DNA of 64,000 nt, from assembly GCF_018282095.1 (NCBI RefSeq), contig NZ_CP074126.1:3762341-3826340 (forward strand), read 5' to 3'. The notes under the pieces are model-generated. The model saw nothing but the letters and a program-made list of their open reading frames with translations, was not told where the DNA came from and did no database searches. Position 1 is the first letter of the stretch; every line of letters starts with the position of its first letter. Position numbers and translations under genes: made by a program. The DNA comes from Pseudovibrio brasiliensis. Lineage in GTDB: Bacteria; Pseudomonadota; Alphaproteobacteria; Rhizobiales; Stappiaceae. Below are positions 18,474 through 27,552 of the stretch, in pieces.

Positions 18474-19469
18474 ATGGATCAAAGCAACACAAAAACTGGC
18501 AATAGTAAAAATTTGCCAGAAAGTTCGATTGATGTGGGATCAGAAGCAGAAGAAACCATTCACTATGACCCATTACAGCACCCGTTTGACCTGACTGATC
18601 ACTCTGGTCAGAATGACAATTCCCAACCAGGTGTAATGTTTGTAAACGGCAACGAACCTGGGCGGGTTATCCTACTGGATACGCCACGCGTCGAAGTTGG
18701 TCGCGCTTCATCTTGCCAGATTAAGCTCGGAGACATCAGCGTTAGCCGTCGGCATCTGTTATTGGAAACGACACCGGAAGGTGTCGAGGCCACCGATCTA
18801 AAATCCCGCAATGGTGTATTTGTAAATAACGAGCAGATCAAAAGAAGGTGGCTTTCTCCCAACGATATCATTTGCCTTGGACCGAGAGTAATGCTGCGCT
18901 ATGCTTTATTTTCGAATGTAGAGCTTGAAATATATGAGAAAATGTACCGCGCAGCTACTTTGGACCCGTTAACGCTTACCTATAATAGAAGATATCTCAG
19001 TAGCTATATGGAGCAAATTCAGTCTTCACAAGCTAAAAAAAAGAACTTATCGCTCATTCTGATTGACATCGATAATTTCAAAGGAACCAACGACAGTTTC
19101 GGTCACCACATAGGCGATCAGGTGCTAATTCACATAGCTACAATTATTCGCTCATCCGTAAGGATAGGAGATAAAGTTTGCCGTTATGGCGGCGAAGAGT
19201 TTACCGTTTTGCTGAATGAAGTTTCTGCAATAGAAGCCTTAGAAATCGCAGAACGGATCCGCAACAAAGTTGAACATAGCTTACTTCGCCAGGATGGCAT
19301 CACAATCCATTCAACTGTATCAATCGGTGTAGCTATGATCGAAGAAACACATGGCAATTTAGACAATCTGTTCCAGCTGGCCGATACACGCCTGTTTGCA
19401 GCCAAGAGGAGTGGCAAAAACAAGGTAGTGAATCAATCAAGACCAACAGACCGAGCCTCAGAAAAATAA
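18474..19469 (+). CDS. FHA-domain diguanylate cyclase (GGDEF)
   Basis: The 331-residue product joins an FHA domain to a GGDEF domain. FHA domains bind phosphothreonine; the signature is VEVGRASSC, DISVSRRHLLLE and LKSRNGVFVNNEQI (about residues 70-130). The GGDEF domain (about residues 165-320) has LDPLTLTYNRRYL, IDIDNFKGTNDSFGHHIGD, and the active site GGEEF, so it should make c-di-GMP. RIGD stands five residues before GGEEF, which matches the inhibitory I-site RxxD. I start at MDQSNTKTG, which has GGAG eight bases upstream; a TTG 25 codons earlier is also open. It is the last gene before the right end of the island. Confidence 0.88.
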   Translation: MDQSNTKTGNSKNLPESSIDVGSEAEETIHYDPLQHPFDLTDHSGQNDNSQPGVMFVNGNEPGRVILLDTPRVEVGRASSCQIKLGDISVSRRHLLLETTPEGVEATDLKSRNGVFVNNEQIKRRWLSPNDIICLGPRVMLRYALFSNVELEIYEKMYRAATLDPLTLTYNRRYLSSYMEQIQSSQAKKKNLSLILIDIDNFKGTNDSFGHHIGDQVLIHIATIIRSSVRIGDKVCRYGGEEFTVLLNEVSAIEALEIAERIRNKVEHSLLRQDGITIHSTVSIGVAMIEETHGNLDNLFQLADTRLFAAKRSGKNKVVNQSRPTDRASEK

Positions 19470-19484
19470 AGTTTCTTCATCTGG

Positions 19485-19529
19485 ATCATAATCCACGTGC
19501 CGGGGGTTCAAGTCCCTCCCTCGCTACCA
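19485..19529 (+). repeat. Right 45-bp direct repeat, truncated tRNA-Met 3' end (putative attR)
   Basis: The anticodon loop, T-arm, acceptor 3' strand and CCA of tRNA-Met are repeated with two mismatches, while the D-arm and acceptor 5' strand are missing, so it cannot make a tRNA. It starts 15 bp after the GGDEF gene stop codon. Confidence 0.75.
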
Positions 19530-19555
19530 AAATCTCAAATTGAGAGCACGGCACG

Positions 19556-19584
19556 AAGGCACCGCAAGGTGTCTTTTTTGTTTT
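19556..19584 (+). terminator. Terminator copy beyond the right tRNA repeat
   Basis: It is identical over 29 bases to the tRNA terminator at 10075-10103, although the spacers between tRNA end and terminator differ (28 and 26 bases). It would end transcription leaving the island. Confidence 0.75.
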
Positions 19585-19800
19585 GGGCTTTCTGCAATAT
19601 GTAGATCACTTGTGCCAGGCCACCTTCTCAACTTTGGCAGCAAGTTCCCAAACTTCAGAAACTCACCAGTGCACACCACAGCACCCAAGCAGAAAAGCAA
19701 TAGCAGGCTGCCAGTTGCTCACTCAGCTTATCCAACACAAACTTACTGAGATTGGATCAGAGGTGCACATACCGCGCACCTCTGAGTATTGATAAAGCCC

Positions 19801-20187
19801 TTAGAGTTTCTCGAGCTCGCGGAATCTATTCCATTTAATGTGGTTTTGCTGTGCCTTACACCAGTAGCTGTTAGGGTGATAGGAAGTAATCAAACCGCCC
19901 CTGATCCCGACTTCAACATACCGGCGCCCGGAATACCCACCAACCGCATTTTTGGCGTTCAAGCGACCGCAGTAACCGGTGCTTCTATTTGGAAAACGCA
20001 GCAAGTTGGAAAGTTCAGCATCCCTGATGCTGTAAGGATCGTAGAAATGCTCTTTTACCGCCTCAATCAGAAGCTTCTTATGTGCAACGGTAGGCTTTTT
20101 ATCTGTCTGGACTTGTTGAACCGTCACAGTCTGACAACCTGCAATCAACAAACACAAACCAACCACAAACGAACGTGTATATTTCAT
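19801..20187 (-). CDS. Small putative lipoprotein
   Basis: The 128-residue product begins MKYTRSFVVGLCLLIAGCQT, a lipoprotein signal with lipobox IAGC. The mature part contains FYDPYSIRDAELSN and YCGRLNAKNAVGGYSG, a pattern seen in short uncharacterised alphaproteobacterial lipoproteins. I start at this Met because it gives a complete signal peptide; a frame 22 codons longer is open. It is outside the island. Function unknown. Confidence 0.75.
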   Translation of the reverse strand: MKYTRSFVVGLCLLIAGCQTVTVQQVQTDKKPTVAHKKLLIEAVKEHFYDPYSIRDAELSNLLRFPNRSTGYCGRLNAKNAVGGYSGRRYVEVGIRGGLITSYHPNSYWCKAQQNHIKWNRFRELEKL

Positions 20188-20341
20188 TCCATAACCAAAT
20201 TTTTGAACTGATAAAACACTGCTATCTAGAGTTGCATAAATCAGACATGTCAATTCAAATTGTATCGGTTATGCGGGAAAACGTCTCTTTGTGGCGTATT
20301 GCATCTGCTCAGCACACAAAGCTCACAGTCAAACCGAAACG

Positions 20342-21349
20342 CTACTCCTTATGAGTATGTTTCTTGCCCATCTTTTTCAGCTGCTCTGCGTATTTTTCAC
20401 AAGGATCAATCGTTTCCACTCTGCCTGTGAACCAGACGTAATCGAACCGATTAACATCGGCGAGGCTGTAATCACTTAACTGGAAATTATCTGTACTAAC
20501 CTCGACAGCAGCAAGGCTTAAGCGACTGTCATTACTATCAAGCCACCATGGAACACCACGATCTTTGCGCGTGTGGCCCGTACCAGCAATCAAGATAGAC
20601 CCTTGTCCGGTTTTCATAGCCGAACGCATAGGCAACCCCATGGAAGCATCTTTTAGACGTTGCATATCGACCAACGGTTCCAGGCTCTTTCGTGGTACAA
20701 CGCCACAATGGGACCGTTCTAACTCATCCAGCAAACTCTCACGCTGTTCTTTGCTGAATTTCTGGTTCCACATCAGGTCTCTAGAAACATCTTCAGGCGG
20801 CACGCCCCCCTTCCCTACTTTAATAAGGAGCTCACGCTCCGGAGCACCAGGGGCGATAGTCATGCCATAGAATGCTGCTTCTTTAAAAATCGGCTCATAC
20901 ATGCTCCACGCAGGCCAGCCACGCTTCTCCCACTCCAGCTTATCAGAGAGCCCGGAAACATCCTCAGGCTTCAACTCCTTCAACCACTGTTGATGCTTTG
21001 GATCGATCATCTCCATAACAATCAGTGGCTTCCTGCCAGCAACTCCCATTTGCTGCACTGCTTCCACCTGAAGCTCGTGGTGACGCGGATTATCATGCTT
21101 CTCGCCAACCAACAGATGATCCTGGGTAACCGCAAGTTTCCAAAAAGCATCCTGAGAAATCTGCTTGCCCGTTCTCAAATCCCAAACCGTATCCACCAAC
21201 GGATGATCAGTCAGAATAAGCTCAGTATTAGGCTTATCGGAAAGCTCGCCCTGAGCACCACCATCTTGCCCGAACACAGCTTCACTTGTGATGACCAACG
21301 CGCTGTAAGCTACAGCAAAGGAGAGCACATTCATGGCTTTGTTCAGCAT
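20342..21349 (-). CDS. ChaN-like haem-binding protein
   Basis: The 335-residue product belongs to the ChaN/DUF399 family, periplasmic or outer-membrane proteins; one member binds stacked haems, and the fold is related to Tiki peptidases. Family signatures are LLVGEKHDNPRHHELQ near the N-terminus, PLIVMEMIDPKHQQWL, and the C-terminal IAGTGHTRKDRGVPWWL. I start at MLNKAMNVLSFAV, which begins a signal peptide and has AGGAAC upstream; 43 further codons are open. Expected to be exported. An iron-acquisition role is inferred from the family only. Confidence 0.82.
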   Translation of the reverse strand: MLNKAMNVLSFAVAYSALVITSEAVFGQDGGAQGELSDKPNTELILTDHPLVDTVWDLRTGKQISQDAFWKLAVTQDHLLVGEKHDNPRHHELQVEAVQQMGVAGRKPLIVMEMIDPKHQQWLKELKPEDVSGLSDKLEWEKRGWPAWSMYEPIFKEAAFYGMTIAPGAPERELLIKVGKGGVPPEDVSRDLMWNQKFSKEQRESLLDELERSHCGVVPRKSLEPLVDMQRLKDASMGLPMRSAMKTGQGSILIAGTGHTRKDRGVPWWLDSNDSRLSLAAVEVSTDNFQLSDYSLADVNRFDYVWFTGRVETIDPCEKYAEQLKKMGKKHTHKE

Positions 21350-21548
21350 GTTCTGTTCCTGAGGTGGGGCTTCACCCACGGTTCTTATGCTCGGATTAAA
21401 AGCGTCATCAAACATCGTAATCCAAACAGAATAGACAATTACTTTCTCATCATTCATGGATGAGTTTAATTTGCACATTACGCAAAAGCTGATTTGTCTT
21501 TCAAAACAAACTCCACGAGCAACCTCATAGGTCTGCCACTAAGAGCAA

Positions 21549-21582
21549 ATGCAAGCAAACAGCTTCCACCGTTTGCTTGCAT
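21549..21582. repeat. Perfect 12-bp inverted repeat after the efflux operon
   Basis: ATGCAAGCAAAC and GTTTGCTTGCAT enclose a 10-base loop. It is 66 bp beyond the permease stop codon and is not followed by a T run on either strand, so it may be an mRNA 3'-end structure or a protein-binding site. Confidence 0.55.
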
Positions 21583-21647
21583 TGATCTACTTAAATCAGA
21601 CAGCCTCAAACCTCTCAAATTTGAGCAATAAGAAGCCATCTCTCTTT

Positions 21648-24600
21648 TCACTCCCCCGCAGCAGTCACCTCCGGCGTATCTGCCTTCACTGCTTTAGGTG
21701 ATGCAATCCTCAATACACCTGCTTTCAACCGGCTGAAATCCTCGAGGATCATCATGAAGGTTGGGATCAGGAAGAGCGTGATCAGGGTTGCGAAGAGGAT
21801 GCCGAAGCCAAGCGAAACCGCTGCAGGAATGAGGAACTGGGCCTGTTCCGCAGTCTCAAAGATCATCGGAGCCAATCCGGCAAAGGTTGTTGTTGAGGTC
21901 AGGATCACGGCGCGCATACGCTGGGTTCCAGCAGCCACCAGTGCTTGGCGGATTGGCATGCCCTTCGCACGGTTATCATTGAACGCAGAAACAAGCAGCA
22001 GACTGTCATTCACCACAATACCGCTCAGGGCAAGAATGCCGTTGATGCTGAGGATTGAGACCGGAATACCAACAATCCAGTGCCCCATGATCGCACCTGT
22101 AATGCCAAACGGAATGGCGATCATAACAACAATCGGCTGCGTGTAGGACTTCAACGGCACCGCAAGCAGGACGTAGATCGCGATGATCGTGATCCCGAAG
22201 GCCGTGATCAAACCGCCAATCGCTTCTCGCTGTTGCTCAACCTCCCCGCCAAAGTCGACGGCAACACCGGGAAACTTCGCCTGAAGCTGAGGCAAAAGCT
22301 CCTGATTGAAGTAGGTGACCAGCGTATCTGCCGAGATTTCGTCTTTGTTGATCTGAGCATCCAACGTCGCAACACGCTTGCGCGAACTGCGATAAATCTC
22401 ATCAACAGTCAGGTCAGAATGCAGATTGGCAACGGAAGACAAGAGGATCGGATCACCAGCAGGCGTGCGAACATAGAGCGTTTGCAGAGCGGCGGCTGAG
22501 CTCCGCTGAGCCTCCGGATAACGCACCCGCACCTTCACTTCTTGCTGGTTACGCTGAAACTCCTGAATCTCCGCGCCGCCTATAGCCTGAAACACCTGCT
22601 CGGAAATCGCGGAGGTCGTGAGGCCAACAGAACGGCCATAATCCGTCAGCTCTATATTCAGGCGACCACGCACAGCCCGGAAGTCGTTGGTAACAGACAA
22701 AACGCCTGCTTGCGTCGCCAGCATATCTTCTACGTATTGGCTTGCTGCAATCAGCTGATCTACATCATCAAGTAGCAACTCAACGCGAAAGTCCGCAAAG
22801 TCAAAGTCGTCCGCGGCAAACTTGATGGTTTGAGCCCCCTCAACCGGCCCAACAAGCTTACGCCAACGCTCGGCAATTTCGTTGGAGGTGATGTTGCGCT
22901 CCAGCGGCGGCGTTGCAATTGCAAGAACCGTCACAGTGCCATCATCACTGGCTTGCATCTCGATGCCAATAATTGGGGAGAAATCAGTGTCAGCCTCGGC
23001 ATCAAGCTGCGCCTTCAGCTTATGCGCGGCAGCTTCAATACGGTTCGCCTCAGCAAACAAGCGGCCATAACCAAGATCAGGTTCGCCTTTATAAGTCGCA
23101 GTTACAATTTGACGAGGAATTTCCGGGAAGAACACCACGCGCACGATACCAGACGGCACCATGTAAATCACAGCTACAAACAACACCACAAAGCCCAGAG
23201 CAGACAAGTACCGCATTCTCAAGCTGAGCTTGACCATTGGACGATAAACACTCTGTTTAAACCGCTCCAAACCGGCACTCACGCTATTCTGGATCACCTT
23301 CCATCCGCGAGAAAGCGGATTGTTTGGCTTTGCATTGTGTTTGAGATGCGCAAGGTGCGCAGGCAAGATGAACTTGGACTCGATGATTGAAAAGACGAGA
23401 CAAAACACAACCACCCAAGCAAAAAGGGAAAAGGCCTCTGCCAAACGTCCGGTTACCAAAGTTATAGGGTAAAATGCAGCAATCGTTGTCAGCACACCAA
23501 AGATCGCTGGTGTTGCAACAAGCTTCACCCCTTTGATGACATTATCAATGCCATCTCCTTCTTTCTCGGTGACGCTGTGTGCACTCTCCGCCACAACAAT
23601 CGCATCATCCACCACAATGCCAAGCGCAATGATGAAGCCAAAGGTCGTCAGCTCGTTGAGCGTCATGCCCCAGAAGCCATCTCCCATCAGCGTAAGCGCT
23701 CCGGCAAAGGCAATCGGCAAACCCATGGCCACCCAGAAGGCAGTACGCAAATTGAGGAAAAGCGCAAGGGTAACAAGCACAAGGCCCATGCCCATAAGGC
23801 CATTTTTCAGCATCAGGGAAAGACGATCAGAGATGTTCTCGCTCTCATCCTCCCATAAGTCGAACTGAATGTTGGTTGGCAAACTGCCTTCCGCTTGCAC
23901 CTCATTGATGATCTCTCGCGCACGCACCGCTGCGGGAATAAGGCTTGCTTTGCCAATCAGCTGAACACTCAGCTTTCTGGCAGGCTGTCCCTGATAGAGA
24001 TAGATTGAGCGGTCATCTGTATAGGCATCTGTAATCCTGGCAACATCGCGCAATCTAACTACGGTGCCATCCGTTAGCGTGATCACAGGAATGCTCTCAA
24101 AGTCCTGCAGGAAGTAGCCTTGTTTATCAGCCTTGATCAGAATGCGACCATTCTCATTCTTCAGGCTGCCCTGCTGTGAGATAAGAGAGAAGTTGCCAAC
24201 CTGACGGACAAGTTCAGAGAAGCTGAGCTGATATCGCTGCAACGCATCTTCCTGCACTTCAATGGAAATTTCCTGAGTGCGCTCACCACTGATGGTAACT
24301 GACGGGATCAGTTGATCTTCCAGCAACCGGTCTTTAATCCGCCGCGCAACCGTATCCAGAACATCCGGATCAGCATCACCAAAGATCTCAACCTGAATGG
24401 CATCTTCAATATCTTCGGTTCTTACAACAACCGGTTTCTCGGCTGCTGATGGCAGAGAAACTGCGTCCACCTTCGTCTTCACATCAGAAAGCAGCTTATC
24501 AAGATCAGTGCCTGAGGACTTTTCGATGATGATCGTGGAGTTGCTTGCCGTCGACGTACTGGTGACTTTCTTGATGCCCTCAGTACCTGTCAAAGCACGC

Positions 24601-24821
24601 TCAATCTTTTCCGTCACACCGCGTTCAGTCTCCTGCGCAGCACCAGATTTATAGTCTACAGAAATCGTAACCTGATCAGCTTCAAAGCCCGGAAAACCCT
24701 CAGTTCGGATATTCATTGCCGTATAAACGCCAGCAACAATAATGCAGATCATCAGCAGGTTTGCCGCGACCGGATTGTGAGCGAACCAGGCAATCCAGCC
24801 TTTGTGGTTGTTCTGTTGCAT
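21648..24821 (-). CDS. RND multidrug efflux permease (AcrB/MexB type)
   Basis: This inner-membrane proton antiporter of 1057 residues has the RND pattern of a first membrane helix (VAANLLMICIIVAGVYTAMN), a periplasmic loop, eleven more helices and the repeated second half. The TM4 proton-relay pair is present in IALGIVVDDAIVVAES. QTREAI-like and multidrug-pocket details cannot be judged without alignment; the substrate is unknown. It belongs to a group of RND permeases, common in marine proteobacteria, that are neither AcrB proper nor CusA (no metal-relay methionines were noted). Start is 3 bp after the adaptor stop codon. Confidence 0.93.
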   Translation of the reverse strand: MQQNNHKGWIAWFAHNPVAANLLMICIIVAGVYTAMNIRTEGFPGFEADQVTISVDYKSGAAQETERGVTEKIERALTGTEGIKKVTSTSTASNSTIIIEKSSGTDLDKLLSDVKTKVDAVSLPSAAEKPVVVRTEDIEDAIQVEIFGDADPDVLDTVARRIKDRLLEDQLIPSVTISGERTQEISIEVQEDALQRYQLSFSELVRQVGNFSLISQQGSLKNENGRILIKADKQGYFLQDFESIPVITLTDGTVVRLRDVARITDAYTDDRSIYLYQGQPARKLSVQLIGKASLIPAAVRAREIINEVQAEGSLPTNIQFDLWEDESENISDRLSLMLKNGLMGMGLVLVTLALFLNLRTAFWVAMGLPIAFAGALTLMGDGFWGMTLNELTTFGFIIALGIVVDDAIVVAESAHSVTEKEGDGIDNVIKGVKLVATPAIFGVLTTIAAFYPITLVTGRLAEAFSLFAWVVVFCLVFSIIESKFILPAHLAHLKHNAKPNNPLSRGWKVIQNSVSAGLERFKQSVYRPMVKLSLRMRYLSALGFVVLFVAVIYMVPSGIVRVVFFPEIPRQIVTATYKGEPDLGYGRLFAEANRIEAAAHKLKAQLDAEADTDFSPIIGIEMQASDDGTVTVLAIATPPLERNITSNEIAERWRKLVGPVEGAQTIKFAADDFDFADFRVELLLDDVDQLIAASQYVEDMLATQAGVLSVTNDFRAVRGRLNIELTDYGRSVGLTTSAISEQVFQAIGGAEIQEFQRNQQEVKVRVRYPEAQRSSAAALQTLYVRTPAGDPILLSSVANLHSDLTVDEIYRSSRKRVATLDAQINKDEISADTLVTYFNQELLPQLQAKFPGVAVDFGGEVEQQREAIGGLITAFGITIIAIYVLLAVPLKSYTQPIVVMIAIPFGITGAIMGHWIVGIPVSILSINGILALSGIVVNDSLLLVSAFNDNRAKGMPIRQALVAAGTQRMRAVILTSTTTFAGLAPMIFETAEQAQFLIPAAVSLGFGILFATLITLFLIPTFMMILEDFSRLKAGVLRIASPKAVKADTPEVTAAGE

Positions 24822-24824
24822 GGC

Positions 24825-26006
24825 TTACTCCGCAGGCCGAGTGGTAACAATCTGCTGCGGCAGATATCGACTGATCGGGTTCACCACAATCTCCCACGGC
24901 CCATGAGCAGGGAAAGCATTCACATCCAGCGCCACGTCATCACCACGAGTAAACAGAGGCGACACTGCGTGGCGTTCCAGCTTGCTGTCACGGGAAACTG
25001 TCCAGACATATCCTTGAGAGGTGATGGCGGAGGCTGGAACCATCACAACATCCGGAATCTTCCGACCAGTGAGCACAACGCTAACAAAAGTACCCGGGCG
25101 CATCACAGTGCCCCGCTCATTGCGTGGTTCCACCTGCAACCGCAGAGACTGCTGACGCGTTTGCGCATTGGCTATAGGGCCAACAGAGGTAATCTTGGCA
25201 GGCCACGGTACACCAGCCCCATTAAGCACCTGCGCGGAGATATCACTCACATCCAAAGAACTGCTGTTTTCGGTCAATAGCAACTGCCACTGTACCGGCG
25301 TCAGAGACACCTCAACCTCAAGTGCATCCATGGAATAAATTTCGGCAATTTCCGTTCCTGCTGTGATGTAACTGGAAGGCGCAATACTGCGGGAGATAAC
25401 AACAGCATCAAACGGAGCAACAATTCGAGTGTTTTGAAGGTTCCGCTGCACTTCTACCAGATTGGCTGCAGCGGCCTTCAGTTTCAGCTGTTCCAGCTTC
25501 AAAAATGGCTGACGCAAAACAAGCGGCGAAGCTTCGCGGCCCTTGATGTTGGCCCGCTGCCAATCCAGTTCCGCCTGCTTCCCACGTTGCTCCTCCTGCA
25601 AAAGAGAAAGCTCAGAACTGGCGACACTCTCTTCAGCCGTTGCAAGCGCTGCGCGATAACTGCTGTCCTCAATCTCAGCCAGAACGTCACCCTTCTTGAG
25701 TGCCAACCCCGGCTCAAGCTGCTTTGAGAGCAGCAACACCCTTCCGGTCACTTCGCTGGTCAGCTTCTGCTGGTAATGAGCGCTCACAGCCCCGAAAACC
25801 GTTAACTGAACAGCTTCAGGCTGCGCCTCTCGTTGCACGACAGATACGAGCGGTCGCGGCAATGTTGGAGCACCGGCATCCTGTGCAGCGACAGTGTGAG
25901 GATTGGCTAACTCTACCAGAACAGCAAAGACTGAGAGGCTGGCAACCAGAGTGACTTTCGCAAAGGCTGCTCTACGAGCCAGTTTGGGTCGAAGGGTGGT
26001 ACGCAT
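24825..26006 (-). CDS. RND efflux periplasmic adaptor (membrane fusion protein)
   Basis: The 393-residue product links the permease to the outer-membrane channel. It has a signal/anchor segment (ASLSVFAVLVELANPHTVAA, residues 20-41), a lipoyl-like domain split around a helical hairpin of about residues 100-180 (SYRAALATAEESVASSELSLL, then PFLKLEQLKLKAAAANLVEVQ) and a beta-barrel (VVISRSIAPSSYITAGTEIAE). PGTFVSVVLTGRKIPDVVMVP follows. It lies 44 bp after the outer-membrane factor gene. Confidence 0.93.
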   Translation of the reverse strand: MRTTLRPKLARRAAFAKVTLVASLSVFAVLVELANPHTVAAQDAGAPTLPRPLVSVVQREAQPEAVQLTVFGAVSAHYQQKLTSEVTGRVLLLSKQLEPGLALKKGDVLAEIEDSSYRAALATAEESVASSELSLLQEEQRGKQAELDWQRANIKGREASPLVLRQPFLKLEQLKLKAAAANLVEVQRNLQNTRIVAPFDAVVISRSIAPSSYITAGTEIAEIYSMDALEVEVSLTPVQWQLLLTENSSSLDVSDISAQVLNGAGVPWPAKITSVGPIANAQTRQQSLRLQVEPRNERGTVMRPGTFVSVVLTGRKIPDVVMVPASAITSQGYVWTVSRDSKLERHAVSPLFTRGDDVALDVNAFPAHGPWEIVVNPISRYLPQQIVTTRPAE

Positions 26007-26050
26007 ATTGGGAACTGCTTGTTAGTTTGAGGGAGAAAGAGGGCGCCCGT

Positions 26051-27433
26051 TTAGAGCCCGATTCCGAAAGCAACAGCCAGATCAACACGGTTCTGCATCC
26101 TGCTGCTGCGGATGTTCACCACGGCCTGGCGGGCAGCAAACGCATCCCGTTCCGCAGAGAGCAAGGTTACGATGTCTGTCAATCCATCACGATACCGCCG
26201 CTCGTATTGCTCATAGTTGCTTTGGGAATGGTTTAGGGCACGTGTCAGGATCTGCTCACGTTTGCGCAAGATGGTTTCGTTCTGAAGCCCGTTCTCAACT
26301 TCCATCACCGCAGTCAGCAAAGTCTGTCGATAGGATAGCCAGAGGCGGGCAGCATCAAGATCAGCCTGCTTTGCCGTTAACCGGCGATTGCCACCATCCA
26401 AAATGGGAGCAGACAAAGATCCAAGGAGACGCCATGCCGGTCCACCGTTCAACAGATCTGCAAGGCTTGCGGATTGATCGCTTGCAGTGAAGTTGACTGA
26501 AAAGGTTGGCAGCAGCTCCTTGTAGCTGGCTTTGTGCTGCAGATCCGCAGCTGCGGCCCGCTCATAAGCAGCTAAAAGATCTGGCCGCCGCCCAAGAGTG
26601 GTGGCAGGCATGGCGCCCTTAGGCAGCTTGACGTTGGGGAGCAAGCTACCAGTCTTAAAATGAGTGTTTGGCATCTGGCTGGCCGCAACCTGCATCTGCC
26701 GCTTTAGTTGATCGATCTGTACGCTCCGGTCAGCCAGATCAGACTGCGCATTGGCTGTCGCAGAACGCGCTGCCTCCAGATCACTCAGCTCACCAATACC
26801 GCGCGTGAACTGATCAGAGATAATCTGTTCTGTATTGCGAAGGCTGGAAATACGGGATCGGTCCAGATTGGCAAGCTTCTCAAGAGCCGTCAGCTGAACC
26901 CAGTTCCGCATCGCCTGCGCAGCCAGAGAAGCTCGCGCAGCCAGAAGATCATGAGCACTTGCCCTCAAAGTTCGGTCAGAAGCATACGCTCGGTCAGAGA
27001 GCTTGCCCCACAGGTCCGCCTCCCACTGAACTGTGAGATCTCCACCCACGGAGTTCTGATAGGACGAGCCTTGGGTAGATTTCACACGCTGGCGATCCGT
27101 TTGACTGTTGAATGTCAGTGTCGGCCAGAGCGTGCCAGAAGCTTTATCGCGCTCGAGCTCAGCCTTCTGCAAATCAAGCACAGACTGGCGAAGCGAGAGG
27201 TTGTTCGCCAGTACCGCATCAACATGCTTGTTCAGTTTCTTATCACTACTCAAAGCAAGCAAAGACGAAAGAGCCTGCCCGTGAGAAGAACCTTTCTGGC
27301 TCCACTCGGTTGGCGTCTGGCCAACTGCCATCTCTTCCGTAAATGTAGTCCGTTCAGGACTGAGACTGGTAGTGCAGCTTGCCAGCAAAACGCCCGATGC
27401 AGCAAGAATGAGTTTGTGCGATAAAGACCGCAT
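26051..27433 (-). CDS. TolC-like outer membrane efflux lipoprotein (NodT family)
   Basis: The 460-residue product begins with a lipoprotein signal (LILAASGVLLASC). It contains two outer-membrane-efflux-protein repeats, each with long helices: LDLQKAELERDKASGTLWPT and, in the second, LARLWLS-type sequence with TAVMEVENGLQNETILRKRE. LGRRPDLLAAYERAAAADLQ is a family signature. It completes the tripartite pump. The gene is first in the pump operon; its leader carries an inverted repeat over the ribosome-binding site (27441-27460) and a palindrome further upstream. Confidence 0.92.
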   Translation of the reverse strand: MRSLSHKLILAASGVLLASCTTSLSPERTTFTEEMAVGQTPTEWSQKGSSHGQALSSLLALSSDKKLNKHVDAVLANNLSLRQSVLDLQKAELERDKASGTLWPTLTFNSQTDRQRVKSTQGSSYQNSVGGDLTVQWEADLWGKLSDRAYASDRTLRASAHDLLAARASLAAQAMRNWVQLTALEKLANLDRSRISSLRNTEQIISDQFTRGIGELSDLEAARSATANAQSDLADRSVQIDQLKRQMQVAASQMPNTHFKTGSLLPNVKLPKGAMPATTLGRRPDLLAAYERAAAADLQHKASYKELLPTFSVNFTASDQSASLADLLNGGPAWRLLGSLSAPILDGGNRRLTAKQADLDAARLWLSYRQTLLTAVMEVENGLQNETILRKREQILTRALNHSQSNYEQYERRYRDGLTDIVTLLSAERDAFAARQAVVNIRSSRMQNRVDLAVAFGIGL

Positions 27434-27440
27434 GTCCTAT

Positions 27441-27460
27441 CCCCTATAAATTCTTAGGGG
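27441..27460 (-). promoter_or_regulatory. Leader hairpin overlapping the ribosome-binding site of the efflux lipoprotein gene
   Basis: CCCCTA and TAGGGG pair across an eight-base loop just before the start codon, with the GGGG part serving as the likely Shine-Dalgarno sequence. Folding would mask it. Confidence 0.45.
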
Positions 27461-27502
27461 AGAAATGACACATTGGCGATTATCACTAGGTAACGGCGTA
27501 AA

Positions 27503-27521
27503 TATCTACAATATATAGATA
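27503..27521. promoter_or_regulatory. Palindromic operator candidate before the efflux operon
   Basis: TATCTA-N7-TAGATA is a perfect inverted repeat 70-88 bp upstream of the first pump gene. The position suits binding by the response regulator encoded just upstream. Confidence 0.4.
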
Positions 27522-27552
27522 ATTAAAGTTTCGATTACTAAACGGACACCAG

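Larger units (their letters stand above)
10047..19529. mobile_element. Putative genomic island integrated at tRNA-Met
   Basis: A 9.5-kb segment lies between the intact tRNA and a truncated 3' copy. Its cargo is a small unknown ORF, a PknK-like kinase, an NmrA-like protein, TfuA, YcaO, a candidate precursor peptide and an FHA-GGDEF protein. The flanks carry ordinary chromosomal genes (mnmA; a ChaN-like protein). No integrase or relaxase is visible, so the element would be immobile by itself, decayed, or moved in trans. The two copies of the tRNA terminator also flank it. The island interpretation is inference from the repeats and the gene content. Confidence 0.65.

Noticed and set aside
19485-19529. 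A second tRNA-Met gene
   Set aside because: Only the 3' half is present; acceptor 5' strand and D-arm are missing, so no cloverleaf can form.
21549-21582. A rho-independent terminator after the efflux operon
   Set aside because: The stem is perfect but no T run follows on either strand, so I list it as an inverted repeat only.
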